The position numbers and the translations under genes were made by a program. A DNA stretch of 64,000 nt from Dorea_A sp016295505 (GTDB lineage: Bacteria > Bacillota > Clostridia > Lachnospirales > Lachnospiraceae), in NCBI RefSeq assembly GCF_039832105.1, contig NZ_JBDOHS010000001.1, positions 124,001-188,000 on the forward strand, written 5' to 3'. How positions within the stretch are numbered: the first letter of the stretch is position 1; each line of letters opens with the position of its first letter. A model generated the notes under the pieces. It saw nothing but the letters and a program-made list of their open reading frames with translations, had not been told where the DNA came from and ran no database searches. Shown piece after piece: positions 16,410 through 23,940 of the stretch.

Positions 16410-18284
16410 TTAGTTATATCCTTTGTCGATACGTTTCTGACTAAGCGGGAGTGCCTGCTCATTCTCAACAAGTTCCATCTTAGTTCCTGTAGCTTCTTCA
16501 ATGGCTTCAACGTTATTAGATTTTACGTTTGGATTCCATTTCTTTTCAGCAGCTTTTACTTCTTCTCCAGCCATACGTGCTTTTAACATTGCAAGTGCAC
16601 GAACTGCTTCTTCTGGACAAAGAGTGTTGTTAGCAAGAACCTCGTTCTCAATACCACCCTCAGATTTGTTGTTATCAACCATGGATACCATGTATTTGTT
16701 TCCAACAACGAGAGCTCCCTGGTTCGCACAGAATGAAAGACCTACAACCGGAATTCCTCTCATACCGATCTGCTCATGGTGAGATGCGAAGTCGATATGG
16801 TTGTTTCCAAATCCTTCTGTCGTGATAAATGCACCATCAACGTCCATCATTTCTACTGTCTGTCCTAGTCTTTCGGATACATAGAATTTCTCAGCATTGA
16901 TCTGTGGAGAACCAACGAAGATAACACCACAAAGGTCAATCTCCGGATCATGCAATGCACCAAGTACCAGTGGCTCTCTCCAGTAATGTCTGGACATCTC
17001 TTTAGATGCAGGTCCGATACATGTAATTGCGTGGATACATCCATCAAGAACCTCCAACGGAGATACACAAACCGGAAGGTTACCAAGGTCAACGTTTGCT
17101 CTTGATCCAAGAACACCAACTGGCTCTACAGGAAGGATGAAGTTGTCGTGCATAGCTCCCTGTCCCATGATCTCTTTAACAATAACAACTTTTTTCTGTC
17201 CCGGATGACGAATCTGCTCAAATGTCTCTGTATCAACAATGAGGTCATCTTCCACTTTCTTCAAAGCTTCACGGATTTCCTGTGTTACGATATCAAATAC
17301 TGTATGAGCCGTCATAGGTCCACGACGCTCCATGTTTGTCTTTGCCTGCACTACGATGTTTCCTTTGATAAGGATTTCACCTTTCTCCGGACATCCTGGA
17401 CGTCCCCACATAATGTTCTCATCAAGGTATCCTTCTGAAGAACCAAATTCACCAATCTGAACTCCGCCTTCGTCTGTTCCTGAAAGAACCATAACTGCAC
17501 CGTCAATGACTCTTGTGATGCCTGTTCCAAGCTTGCTGTCGCCATCTTTTGTAGCGATTGGCTGAACATCCATGATAGTTTCTGAATATGTGTGATACTG
17601 CTTTGGAGTAATGATTTCCAATTCAAATCCTTTGATCAGATCATCAGCATCTACTACTTCCTGTTCAATGCCTTCACGGATTGTAAGAACTGTTCCTTCG
17701 ATCTTTGTCTCTGGTCCTCTCTTAACTTCTGTGATTGCATAGTGCTGTCTTGTAAGACTTCTAATTAATTTTCCTTCTTTTGCAACTTCTTCAGCTGTCG
17801 GAGCTGCTGCTACTGGAGCTGCTGCTGCCGGAGCAACTTCTACCACTTCAGCGCCTCCGCCAAGTGCACCAACCGGGATTGAAAGGTCAATATCCTTTCC
17901 TTCTCCAATGTGGATTTTCAAAATTCCGCCTGCTACTGTTGTTGCTGCTGCAACTGGTGCTGCAACTGGTGCTGCTGCCGGAGCTTCTTCTGCTGCTGGG
18001 GCCTCTGCTTCTTCCGCTTCCTCCTCAACAGATTCTTTGTATCCCTCTACATTATCCGGTGTTAACGGGCTGAGAGAATCGCTTGTTTTGGTAAGTTTTG
18101 CTCCTAAAATTTGTCCAATTTTTAAGCATCCATCAAGATTCAATAATCCAGAGTCAACTAACTCATCAAAAATTGCTGGATCTTCAAGATTTGCTGGCTC
18201 AATTATGATTCCAGCCTCTGCTCTACAGCATAACACTGCAGGATCATTTGCATGTTGTTTCGCTGTTTCAGCTGTAATAGACAT
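16410..18284 (-). CDS. prdA: D-proline reductase proprotein PrdA
   Basis: PrdA is made as a 624-residue precursor that is cut to a ~45-kDa and a ~23-kDa subunit, the latter gaining an N-terminal pyruvoyl group that binds proline. The processing pair is visible as Thr421-Cys422 in HAITCIGPAS. The layout is: residues 1-80 N-terminal domain with C19-C20, residues 85-165 a flexible Glu/Ala/Pro linker, residues 170-420 the domain shared with PrdD, then the C-terminal part shared with PrdE. A clean AAAGGAGG precedes the ATG. A folded 110-nt spacer separates it from prdC upstream. Confidence 0.95.
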   Translation of the reverse strand: MSITAETAKQHANDPAVLCCRAEAGIIIEPANLEDPAIFDELVDSGLLNLDGCLKIGQILGAKLTKTSDSLSPLTPDNVEGYKESVEEEAEEAEAPAAEEAPAAAPVAAPVAAATTVAGGILKIHIGEGKDIDLSIPVGALGGGAEVVEVAPAAAAPVAAAPTAEEVAKEGKLIRSLTRQHYAITEVKRGPETKIEGTVLTIREGIEQEVVDADDLIKGFELEIITPKQYHTYSETIMDVQPIATKDGDSKLGTGITRVIDGAVMVLSGTDEGGVQIGEFGSSEGYLDENIMWGRPGCPEKGEILIKGNIVVQAKTNMERRGPMTAHTVFDIVTQEIREALKKVEDDLIVDTETFEQIRHPGQKKVVIVKEIMGQGAMHDNFILPVEPVGVLGSRANVDLGNLPVCVSPLEVLDGCIHAITCIGPASKEMSRHYWREPLVLGALHDPEIDLCGVIFVGSPQINAEKFYVSERLGQTVEMMDVDGAFITTEGFGNNHIDFASHHEQIGMRGIPVVGLSFCANQGALVVGNKYMVSMVDNNKSEGGIENEVLANNTLCPEEAVRALAMLKARMAGEEVKAAEKKWNPNVKSNNVEAIEEATGTKMELVENEQALPLSQKRIDKGYN

Positions 18285-18312
18285 ATTGTACCCTCCTTTT
18301 AATTACTTTGCT

Positions 18313-18387
18313 AATTGCGATAATTAACATATATATAATCGCTTCGTAAGGAGTTATATCAGGGAATCACTCCTTGCTTCCGCAATT
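18313..18387 (-). promoter_or_regulatory. Folded spacer between prdC and prdA
   Basis: The transcribed strand holds AAGGAGT/ACTCCTT arms around a 14-nt loop, nested within AATTGCG and CGCAATT arms about 60 nt apart. The inner stem involves an AGGAG sequence. It may be a processing or stabilising element that raises prdA-prdB over prdC. No T run follows, so it is not a simple terminator. Confidence 0.5.
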
Positions 18388-18397
18388 TATACCATAA

Positions 18398-19813
18398 CTA
18401 GTCTTCTACATCAATATCCTGGTCAACCCATTTAGATACTGTAAGCTGACGGTACTGTGCGTGACCAACCGCTCTCATAACATGGTCTGTCTGATGGAAT
18501 ACTTTCAGTCCCATCTGCGGAGCAGATGCCATAACTGTGTTTGAACAATCTGAACAGTTACCAATGATAATATATTCACATCCATCTTTCTTAAACTGCA
18601 TATTGTTCTTAACCTGTCCCGGACAGTTTCCCGGACGAAGACACTTAAGCGGTGCACCCGGTTTGTTTTCAATTGCCTGTTTACATCTGCATACAGACAC
18701 AACCTCGCCGTGCATCTTTTCTGCGATTACACGCATACGTGCCTCGCTACCACCACACGCGCAGACAAGAAGTCCCACTTTCTTATCTGTAAGATCCGGC
18801 ATTCTGTATGTTGTAAGGATACCACCTGTTGTCTTTGTTGTTGGCTCGTCAAGTTCTGCTGCGCGTCCCGTGAAAGCTCCGCCCATGATAATTTCGCCAA
18901 CCTCATCCGGTTTGTCAAGTCCACCAGCTTTTTCGATCATCTCGCCAACAGATACGCCAATCGGAACATCCATGAATACATGTGCTGCATTTCCGCCCTT
19001 AATATTTCCACGTACCGTCATATTCTTGCTGATACATGGTCTCTTTTCATCAATCGCCTCAGCAACTCTTGCTGCTGTCTCAAGGTTAACAACAACGGCT
19101 CTTGCAGCTGACGGAAGTTGTGTTGTATCAAGGTTTAATCCAAGACACTCACGAACAACCGCACGCTCCTCACCCATTGGGTAAATATCCGGAAGCAGGT
19201 GTAATGAAATATTCTCTTCATTTTCAATTGCTGCCAGCAATGTCTTTACAGCCTTTTTGTTTTTCTTCTTAATTGCGAAAATTGCCTTGTCAGCCTGTGT
19301 GATCTCCATACAGTATTTTACACCACGAAGACATTTGTCGCACTGTTCTTCAAGCTGTCTGATGTTGTGTTCGAGTCCCGGCTCGCACTCTGCTGCATTA
19401 ACTAAGATGTAGCTGTATTTCCCTGGCTCTTCTACATCATCAATCTCCGGATTGATCTCCGGATTCATCTCCCCAAGAGGTGTCTCAGAAAGGTTAATGT
19501 TCAGCTTCACTCCTGTAGGGAATCCTGCACCACCCATACCAACAACACCAGCTGCCTTCACCATATCAAGCTTGCTCGCATCCGCCGGAACATCAATCGG
19601 AACAAACTCGTCTGGCTGCTCATCTGCAGCCTCAATAATAATGCGATCATCTGTAATCTCAACTACCTTACCATATACACTTGAGAAAATATTTGCTCCA
19701 AGTCCGGTAGGAGTTGCAATGAGTGTACCTTTTTTTACTTCAGCTCCAACCTCTACACATGGAGCACATGGAGCACCTACGTGCTGACGTAATAACAACT
19801 GTACTCTTCCCAT
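18398..19813 (-). CDS. prdC: PrdC, RnfC-like electron transfer protein of proline reductase
   Basis: 471 residues. The N-terminus (RVQLLLRQHVGAPCAPCVEVG...IATPTGLGANIFSSVYGKV) is an RnfC/biotinyl-like domain. GMGGAGFPTGVKLNI near residue 95 matches the flavin/NADH-binding SLBB family. The C-terminal part is cysteine-rich (VCACGGSEAR, CRCKQAI, CLRPGNCPG, GNCSDCSNT), suited to Fe-S or thiol chemistry. The family is thought to pass electrons from NADH to PrdB. Some PrdC proteins carry selenocysteine; this copy has no in-frame UGA. It is the first protein gene after tRNA-Sec. Confidence 0.93.
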   Translation of the reverse strand: MGRVQLLLRQHVGAPCAPCVEVGAEVKKGTLIATPTGLGANIFSSVYGKVVEITDDRIIIEAADEQPDEFVPIDVPADASKLDMVKAAGVVGMGGAGFPTGVKLNINLSETPLGEMNPEINPEIDDVEEPGKYSYILVNAAECEPGLEHNIRQLEEQCDKCLRGVKYCMEITQADKAIFAIKKKNKKAVKTLLAAIENEENISLHLLPDIYPMGEERAVVRECLGLNLDTTQLPSAARAVVVNLETAARVAEAIDEKRPCISKNMTVRGNIKGGNAAHVFMDVPIGVSVGEMIEKAGGLDKPDEVGEIIMGGAFTGRAAELDEPTTKTTGGILTTYRMPDLTDKKVGLLVCACGGSEARMRVIAEKMHGEVVSVCRCKQAIENKPGAPLKCLRPGNCPGQVKNNMQFKKDGCEYIIIGNCSDCSNTVMASAPQMGLKVFHQTDHVMRAVGHAQYRQLTVSKWVDQDIDVED

Positions 19814-19912
19814 AACACTCTTCTCCTTTTCTTTTTATATATGCAAGAAGCGACACCTCGCCGGCTTCTTAACATTCTATTAATTATTTATAATTTAAAA
19901 TAAATTTGCAAA

Positions 19913-19943
19913 AATATCATGTGAAACATATTCACCTGATATT
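19913..19943. promoter_or_regulatory. Near-perfect 13-bp inverted repeat upstream of prdC
   Basis: AATATCATGTGAA and TTCACCTGATATT match at 12 of 13 positions around a five-base ACATA centre. It sits 100 nt before prdC and downstream of tRNA-Sec. It could be an operator or a hairpin separating the tRNA from the prd mRNA. The inner GTGAA/TTCAC resembles a CRP/FNR-type half-site pair. Confidence 0.6.
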
Positions 19944-20032
19944 TTCTTTAACCCAACAACACCCTTGTTACTTATTAATATTTTCTATAGATCTCTTATT
20001 TCGATGATATTTTAACGAGAAAATTCTTTTTT

Positions 20033-20130
20033 TGGCGGAGGCATGTGGGAATCGAACCCACCCAGGACGCTCTTAACGCCCCACACTAGTTTTGAAGACT
20101 AGGAGGCACACCAGTCACCCATCTACCCCC
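20033..20130 (-). tRNA. selC: tRNA-Sec (UCA anticodon)
   Basis: 98 nt including encoded CCA. The anticodon loop CTTCAAA between CTAGT/ACTAG arms gives UCA, which reads UGA. The acceptor stem pairs GGGGGTA with TGCCTCC using G-U wobbles, and there is a long variable arm (about 20 nt) and a T arm with GGTTCGATTCC. These are hallmarks of selenocysteine tRNA. It is the charging substrate for SelA in this window and lies directly upstream of prdC. Confidence 0.96.
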
Positions 20131-20197
20131 ATATTCATTTTCACGCAGATTACTCTACCATAATTCAGCAGATATTTCAACTGTTTTATTTAAATTT

Positions 20198-20226
20198 ATA
20201 TTACCAAAAAAGCATTGACTTTTCAA
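20198..20226 (-). promoter_or_regulatory. Promoter of tRNA-Sec (and possibly prdC)
   Basis: Minus-strand TTGAAA (20221-20226), a 17-base spacer, TAATAT (20198-20203), about 60 nt upstream of the tRNA. Its -35 box directly abuts the -35 box of the divergent prdF promoter. Confidence 0.75.
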
Positions 20227-20243
20227 GCTTTTTCATCCATAAT
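20215..20243 (+). promoter_or_regulatory. Promoter of prdF
   Basis: Plus-strand TTGACT (20215-20220), 17 bases, CATAAT (20238-20243), leaving an untranslated leader of about 210 nt before prdF. It overlaps the divergent tRNA-Sec promoter, so polymerase or a regulator bound here would affect both. The rest of 20244-20402 shows no gene. Confidence 0.7.
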
Positions 20244-20402
20244 GATAATAAAGAATTGTACGACATACTAGAACGTAGTCTATTTGTGAATTTTCTGTCA
20301 GCATTCTGTCCTTTTTCACATAATTTGCTCTACCATTCTAGTGTCAGATGCACATAAAAAAGGCACCGCAAAGATGTCAAATCTTTAACGTGTTTTTATA
20401 AA

Positions 20403-20427
20403 GTCTTATAGATATCCTCTATAAGAC
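20403..20427 (+). promoter_or_regulatory. 9-bp hairpin in the prdF leader
   Basis: GTCTTATAG and CTATAAGAC flank a seven-base loop 16 nt before the AAGGAGG site of prdF. No T run follows, so it is more likely a stability or translation element, or an operator, than a terminator. Confidence 0.5.
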
Positions 20428-20458
20428 TCACCAGCTATATCTAAGGAGGTTTATAATT

Positions 20459-21493
20459 ATGGAGTTAAAAGCAAATGTGGATTTTTCTCGTTTTGAAGGC
20501 GCACTTCAAGTCGTAGATGCTCACACAGTTGGTGAATTCTGCCGCGTCGTTATCGGTGGATTTCCTGAGCCGGAAGGCAACACAATGATCGAAAAGAAAA
20601 AATGGATGGAGCAGAACTATGATCATGTTCGTACCGCTCTTATGTTCGAACCAAGAGGACATCATGATATGTTTGGTGCTTTCCTCTGCGAACCAATCAA
20701 TCCGGAAGCAGATCTCGGTGTAATGTTTATGGATACAGGCGGATATCTGAACATGTGCGGTCACTGTACGATCGGTGCCGTAACAGTTGCGATCGAAGCC
20801 GGACTTGTTGAATCTCATGAAGGAGAGAATGAAGTAGCATTGGATGCTCCTGCCGGACTGATCCGTACAAAAGCAATCGTAAAAGACGGAAAAGTTGAAA
20901 GTGTTACATTAACAAACGTTCCTTCTTTTGTTTACAAAGAAAACCAGAAAGTTGTAATTGACGGAAAAGAAATTGAATTTACAATTTCCTTTGGCGGAAG
21001 TTTCTTTGCATTAGTTGATACAACCAAGCTTGATCTTGGCGAAATCAATCCAAAGTCTGTTCCTGAATATGCAAAACTTGGAATGAAGATGTTAGATGCA
21101 ATTAATAAGGAAATTCCTGTAAAGCATCCTCTTCTTGACATTGATACAGTTGACCTTGTTGAATTCTACGGCCCAACTCCAAATCCGGACAAAGCTTCTA
21201 TGAGAAACGTAGTTATCTTCGGAGATGCTATGGCTGACCGTTCACCATGTGGAACAGGTACAAGTGCAAAACTTGCAACTCTTCATCACTGGGGTGAACT
21301 CGCTGTCGGAGAAGAATTCATTTACGAGAGCTTTATCGGATCTTTATTCAAAGGCGTAATCAAAGAAACAACCAAGGTTGCCGATTATGACGCAGTGATC
21401 CCTATGATTACAGGAAGCTGCTACCTGACGGGTGTTGCTACATATCTGATTGATCCGACAGATCCATTGAAATATGGTTTCCAGGTAGGATAA
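20459..21493 (+). CDS. prdF: Proline racemase PrdF
   Basis: 344 residues. It converts L-proline to D-proline, the substrate of the PrdA/PrdB reductase, by a two-thiol mechanism. The first catalytic cysteine lies in MCGHCTIG near residue 100 and the second in DRSPCGTGTSA near residue 255; both are intact. A strong CTAAGGAGG site precedes the ATG. It is divergent from the tRNA-Sec/prd unit and ends at a strong terminator. Hydroxyproline epimerases share the fold, but the first motif here and the locus favour proline racemase. Confidence 0.94.
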   Translation: MELKANVDFSRFEGALQVVDAHTVGEFCRVVIGGFPEPEGNTMIEKKKWMEQNYDHVRTALMFEPRGHHDMFGAFLCEPINPEADLGVMFMDTGGYLNMCGHCTIGAVTVAIEAGLVESHEGENEVALDAPAGLIRTKAIVKDGKVESVTLTNVPSFVYKENQKVVIDGKEIEFTISFGGSFFALVDTTKLDLGEINPKSVPEYAKLGMKMLDAINKEIPVKHPLLDIDTVDLVEFYGPTPNPDKASMRNVVIFGDAMADRSPCGTGTSAKLATLHHWGELAVGEEFIYESFIGSLFKGVIKETTKVADYDAVIPMITGSCYLTGVATYLIDPTDPLKYGFQVG

Positions 21494-21530
21494 TCATTTC
21501 TAAAAATCGGAATAATTCACACTGATTATG

Positions 21531-21560
21531 GAAGCGGATTTCAAGATCCGCTTCTATTTA
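21531..21560 (+). terminator. Terminator of prdF
   Basis: GAAGCGGAT and ATCCGCTTC form a 9-bp stem with a six-base loop, followed by TATTTAT. It separates prdF from the TetR gene. Confidence 0.8.
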
Positions 21561-21588
21561 TAAAAAAACACGAAAGGAATGAGCGCCA

Positions 21589-22176
21589 ATGCCACGCAAA
21601 CGCCTGTCCACAAAAAGTCGTATCGTAAAAGCCGCTTGGACTCTTTTTTACAAAAAAGGATATGACCAGACAACCGTAGAAGATATTATCGCAGCGTCCA
21701 AGACATCCAAAGGAACCTTTTATCATTATTTCAAGGGGAAAGAATCATTGTTGAATTCTCTCTCCTATCTGCTTGACCAGAAATATGAGGAACTTTCAAC
21801 TGTTATCGATCCTACTCTTTCTGAATGTGAAAAGCTTCTTTTTCTGAATCACGAGCTGTTCTACATGATTGAGACCAGCGTAGATATTCATCTGCTTGCT
21901 TATCTTTATTCATCGCAGCTTACGACAAAAGACAAGAAGTCACTTTCTGACAAAAAAAGATTCTACTTCAAATGGCTTACTGAAATATTTTCTAATGGAT
22001 TAGAAAAAGGCGAGTTTAAAAACACCAGCACTGCAGAAGAGTTAATGAATATCTATGCCATGTATGAGCGTGCACTGCTATATGATTGGGCTCTCTGCAA
22101 GGGAAAGTATTCTCTGACCGAATACAGCAATAAATTACTTCCTCATCTACTGGACACTTTTGTCAAAGGAGTATAA
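21589..22176 (+). CDS. TetR/AcrR family transcriptional regulator
   Basis: 195 residues. The N-terminal 50 residues form the TetR helix-turn-helix (IVKAAWTLFYKKGYDQTTVEDIIAASKTSKGTFYHYFKGKESLL), with the typical TFYHYFKGKE recognition-helix end. The C-terminal part is all-helical and variable, so no ligand can be given. It lies 95 nt after prdF on the same strand but behind a terminator. It might regulate the prd or selenium genes; prdR, the sigma-54 activator known from C. difficile, is absent from this window. Confidence 0.9.
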   Translation: MPRKRLSTKSRIVKAAWTLFYKKGYDQTTVEDIIAASKTSKGTFYHYFKGKESLLNSLSYLLDQKYEELSTVIDPTLSECEKLLFLNHELFYMIETSVDIHLLAYLYSSQLTTKDKKSLSDKKRFYFKWLTEIFSNGLEKGEFKNTSTAEELMNIYAMYERALLYDWALCKGKYSLTEYSNKLLPHLLDTFVKGV

Positions 22177-22202
22177 TGGAATCATGAAATCACCGTAACC
22201 TG

Positions 22203-22254
22203 AAAAGGGACGGAATTCTGTATTACACATATTATACAGAATTCCGTCCCTTTT
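22203..22254. terminator. Bidirectional terminator
   Basis: A very long stem, AAAAGGGACGGAATTCTGTAT paired with its complement, has A and T runs on both flanks. It serves the TetR gene on the plus strand and the selenium gene cluster on the minus strand. Confidence 0.9.
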
Positions 22255-22303
22255 ATTCATTTTACTTACATAAAGTTTTACACAAAGTACAAAAACCTGT
22301 GTT

Positions 22304-22540
22304 TCAGACCATACACTCGTGTATTTCTTCTTCCTCTATCCCTGCTTCTTTCATCATTGAAACGATCGCTTCTCTGTCTGACAGATCCGCGCACCAGGAC
22401 AGACCACACCCTGCCGATATAGCTCTTGGAACCGGGATAATCCTTCCCGGAACCTGATGTTCTTTACACGCTTTCTCCATAGCCATCGCATCCGCTGTGG
22501 TATGAAAGGTCACAACAAGTTTTAATTCTTTTTTTCTCAT
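22304..22540 (-). CDS. DUF3343 small protein (putative Se/S carrier)
   Basis: 78 residues. It reads LKLVVTFHTTADAMAMEKACKEHQVPGRIIPVPRAISAGCGLSWCADLSD, the DUF3343 pattern, with a conserved GCGLSWC that holds two cysteines able to carry sulfur or selenium. It follows the TusA-like gene by two bases and is last in the csd-yedE unit. In many genomes this family travels with selenium metabolism; a carrier function is inferred from context only. Confidence 0.8.
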   Translation of the reverse strand: MRKKELKLVVTFHTTADAMAMEKACKEHQVPGRIIPVPRAISAGCGLSWCADLSDREAIVSMMKEAGIEEEEIHECMV

Positions 22541-22542
22541 TT

Positions 22543-22746
22543 CTACTCAATCACCACTTCGTAGAAGCCATCTTTCTCCGTAGAAACAGGTTTTTTCCCA
22601 TGTTCTTCTGCATATTTTTCTACATTCATCTTCTGATGTGGTTCTGTAACCAGCACCTTTACCGGTCCGTCTGCAGCCTTCAGAGCTTCAGCAGTCAGCA
22701 TTAACGGTTCCGGACAAGAAAGACCTCTTGCATCTACTTCTTTCAT
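22543..22746 (-). CDS. TusA/YedF-like sulfurtransferase domain protein
   Basis: 67 residues. The start VDARGLSCPEPLMLTAEAL holds the CPxP motif whose cysteine carries a persulfide or perselenide. It is one single domain, unlike the larger YedF at 30681. It lies 50 nt after yedE and two bases before the DUF3343 gene. A chain from YedE (uptake) through CsdB-like desulfurase to this carrier is plausible. Confidence 0.85.
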   Translation of the reverse strand: MKEVDARGLSCPEPLMLTAEALKAADGPVKVLVTEPHQKMNVEKYAEEHGKKPVSTEKDGFYEVVIE

Positions 22747-22796
22747 ATTATTTACCTTCTTTCCTAGAATACTATGTATACCTTAATATTTCAACC

Positions 22797-23894
22797 TTAT
22801 TTTGCTTCTTTTCTCTTGTTTGTAAATGCAATTACAAAGCATATAATTATGCAGATAATGCAGGCAACTTTTCCGTTAAGCGGTACTGCACCGGCAACTA
22901 CTTCCTGTGTTTCTGCATTCATTGCTGTTCCGCTTGCCGCAAGCCCGAAGTTATGGCAGATTGCCGATCCGACAAACATACCAACAACCGTCATCGCCGC
23001 ATCGGATGATCCTTGTCCGGCAAGAATCAGCTGACGAAGTGGGCATCCGCCTGCAAGAGTTGCCGCAAATCCTACGGTATACATTCCAAGAATATTCCAG
23101 AGATGTTCAGAATGAGCGATCACTCCCGGTGTATTGAAGCCCAGTACAAATCTTCCGGTTGCAATATTGAATACAAGCATTACAACGAACAGTCCTGCAA
23201 TTACGCTGAACAGATCAAAATTCTTCATCAGAATAATATCACGGATACTTCCGGCAAAGCACATTCTTGACTTCTGTGCAATTGCTCCAAAGATCAGACC
23301 TCCAACCAGAGATGCAATAATCGGCGCGTGCAGACTTCCCGGTCCTGCTTCACTTGCTTTTAAGAGTGAAGTACAAAGAGCAAGAATCAGGATTCCCACA
23401 ACGATCGCCGGCATTACAACACCGTTTGCCTTATTTGTTACATATGCTCTTCCAAGACTGAAGCCTTTTTTAAGCGCAAATACACCAGTCGCGATACCAA
23501 GGATAAATCCAATCAGAGCAACCCATGCATTCAGATCACCGGCTGACATACGAATAATCATACGCAGAGGGCATCCAAGGAACACGAGCGCACCAATCAT
23601 TATGATGATACCCAACACAAATCGGATCATCGGTGATGAACCCGCAGTTGCACAATACTCTTTTGTTGCCACAGAGATAATAAAAGCACCAAGGACAAGT
23701 CCGATGATCTCCGGTCTTGCATACTGTACCACCTCTGCCTGATGCATGCCAAATGCACCTGCTGTATCACGAATAAAGCACGCAATACAAAATGCCATAT
23801 TTGCCGGGTTTCCAAGTAATGCGAGGCATGCCGCTACAATACCACACACTGCGCCGCCCAGCGCAAGTTTTTTCTTTGAATCTGTTAAATTCAT
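22797..23894 (-). CDS. yedE: YedE family selenium/sulfur transporter
   Basis: 365 residues from the ATG at 23894, seven bases after AGGAGG; the open frame extends 12 codons farther but reads through the ribosome site. It has about ten membrane segments arranged as two YeeE/YedE halves, each with a conserved GCP motif (FLGCPLRMIIRMSAGD and LAGGCPLRQLILAGQG) where the cysteine lines the pore. The YeeE relative carries thiosulfate. With sel genes beside it this copy is the type proposed to move selenium compounds. Confidence 0.88.
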   Translation of the reverse strand: MNLTDSKKKLALGGAVCGIVAACLALLGNPANMAFCIACFIRDTAGAFGMHQAEVVQYARPEIIGLVLGAFIISVATKEYCATAGSSPMIRFVLGIIIMIGALVFLGCPLRMIIRMSAGDLNAWVALIGFILGIATGVFALKKGFSLGRAYVTNKANGVVMPAIVVGILILALCTSLLKASEAGPGSLHAPIIASLVGGLIFGAIAQKSRMCFAGSIRDIILMKNFDLFSVIAGLFVVMLVFNIATGRFVLGFNTPGVIAHSEHLWNILGMYTVGFAATLAGGCPLRQLILAGQGSSDAAMTVVGMFVGSAICHNFGLAASGTAMNAETQEVVAGAVPLNGKVACIICIIICFVIAFTNKRKEAK

Positions 23895-23940
23895 GTCATT
23901 TCCTCCTTTTTTCATTCTGGGAAGCACCATTCCGGGCGCT

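Noticed and set aside
18398..19813. PrdC as a selenoprotein
   Set aside because: The frame is continuous with no in-frame UGA; this copy has cysteines at the candidate sites.
19835..19870. Sigma-54 promoter upstream of prdC
   Set aside because: A GG...GC pair exists near a GAAGC/GCTTC stem, but the gap is 11 bases instead of the required 10.
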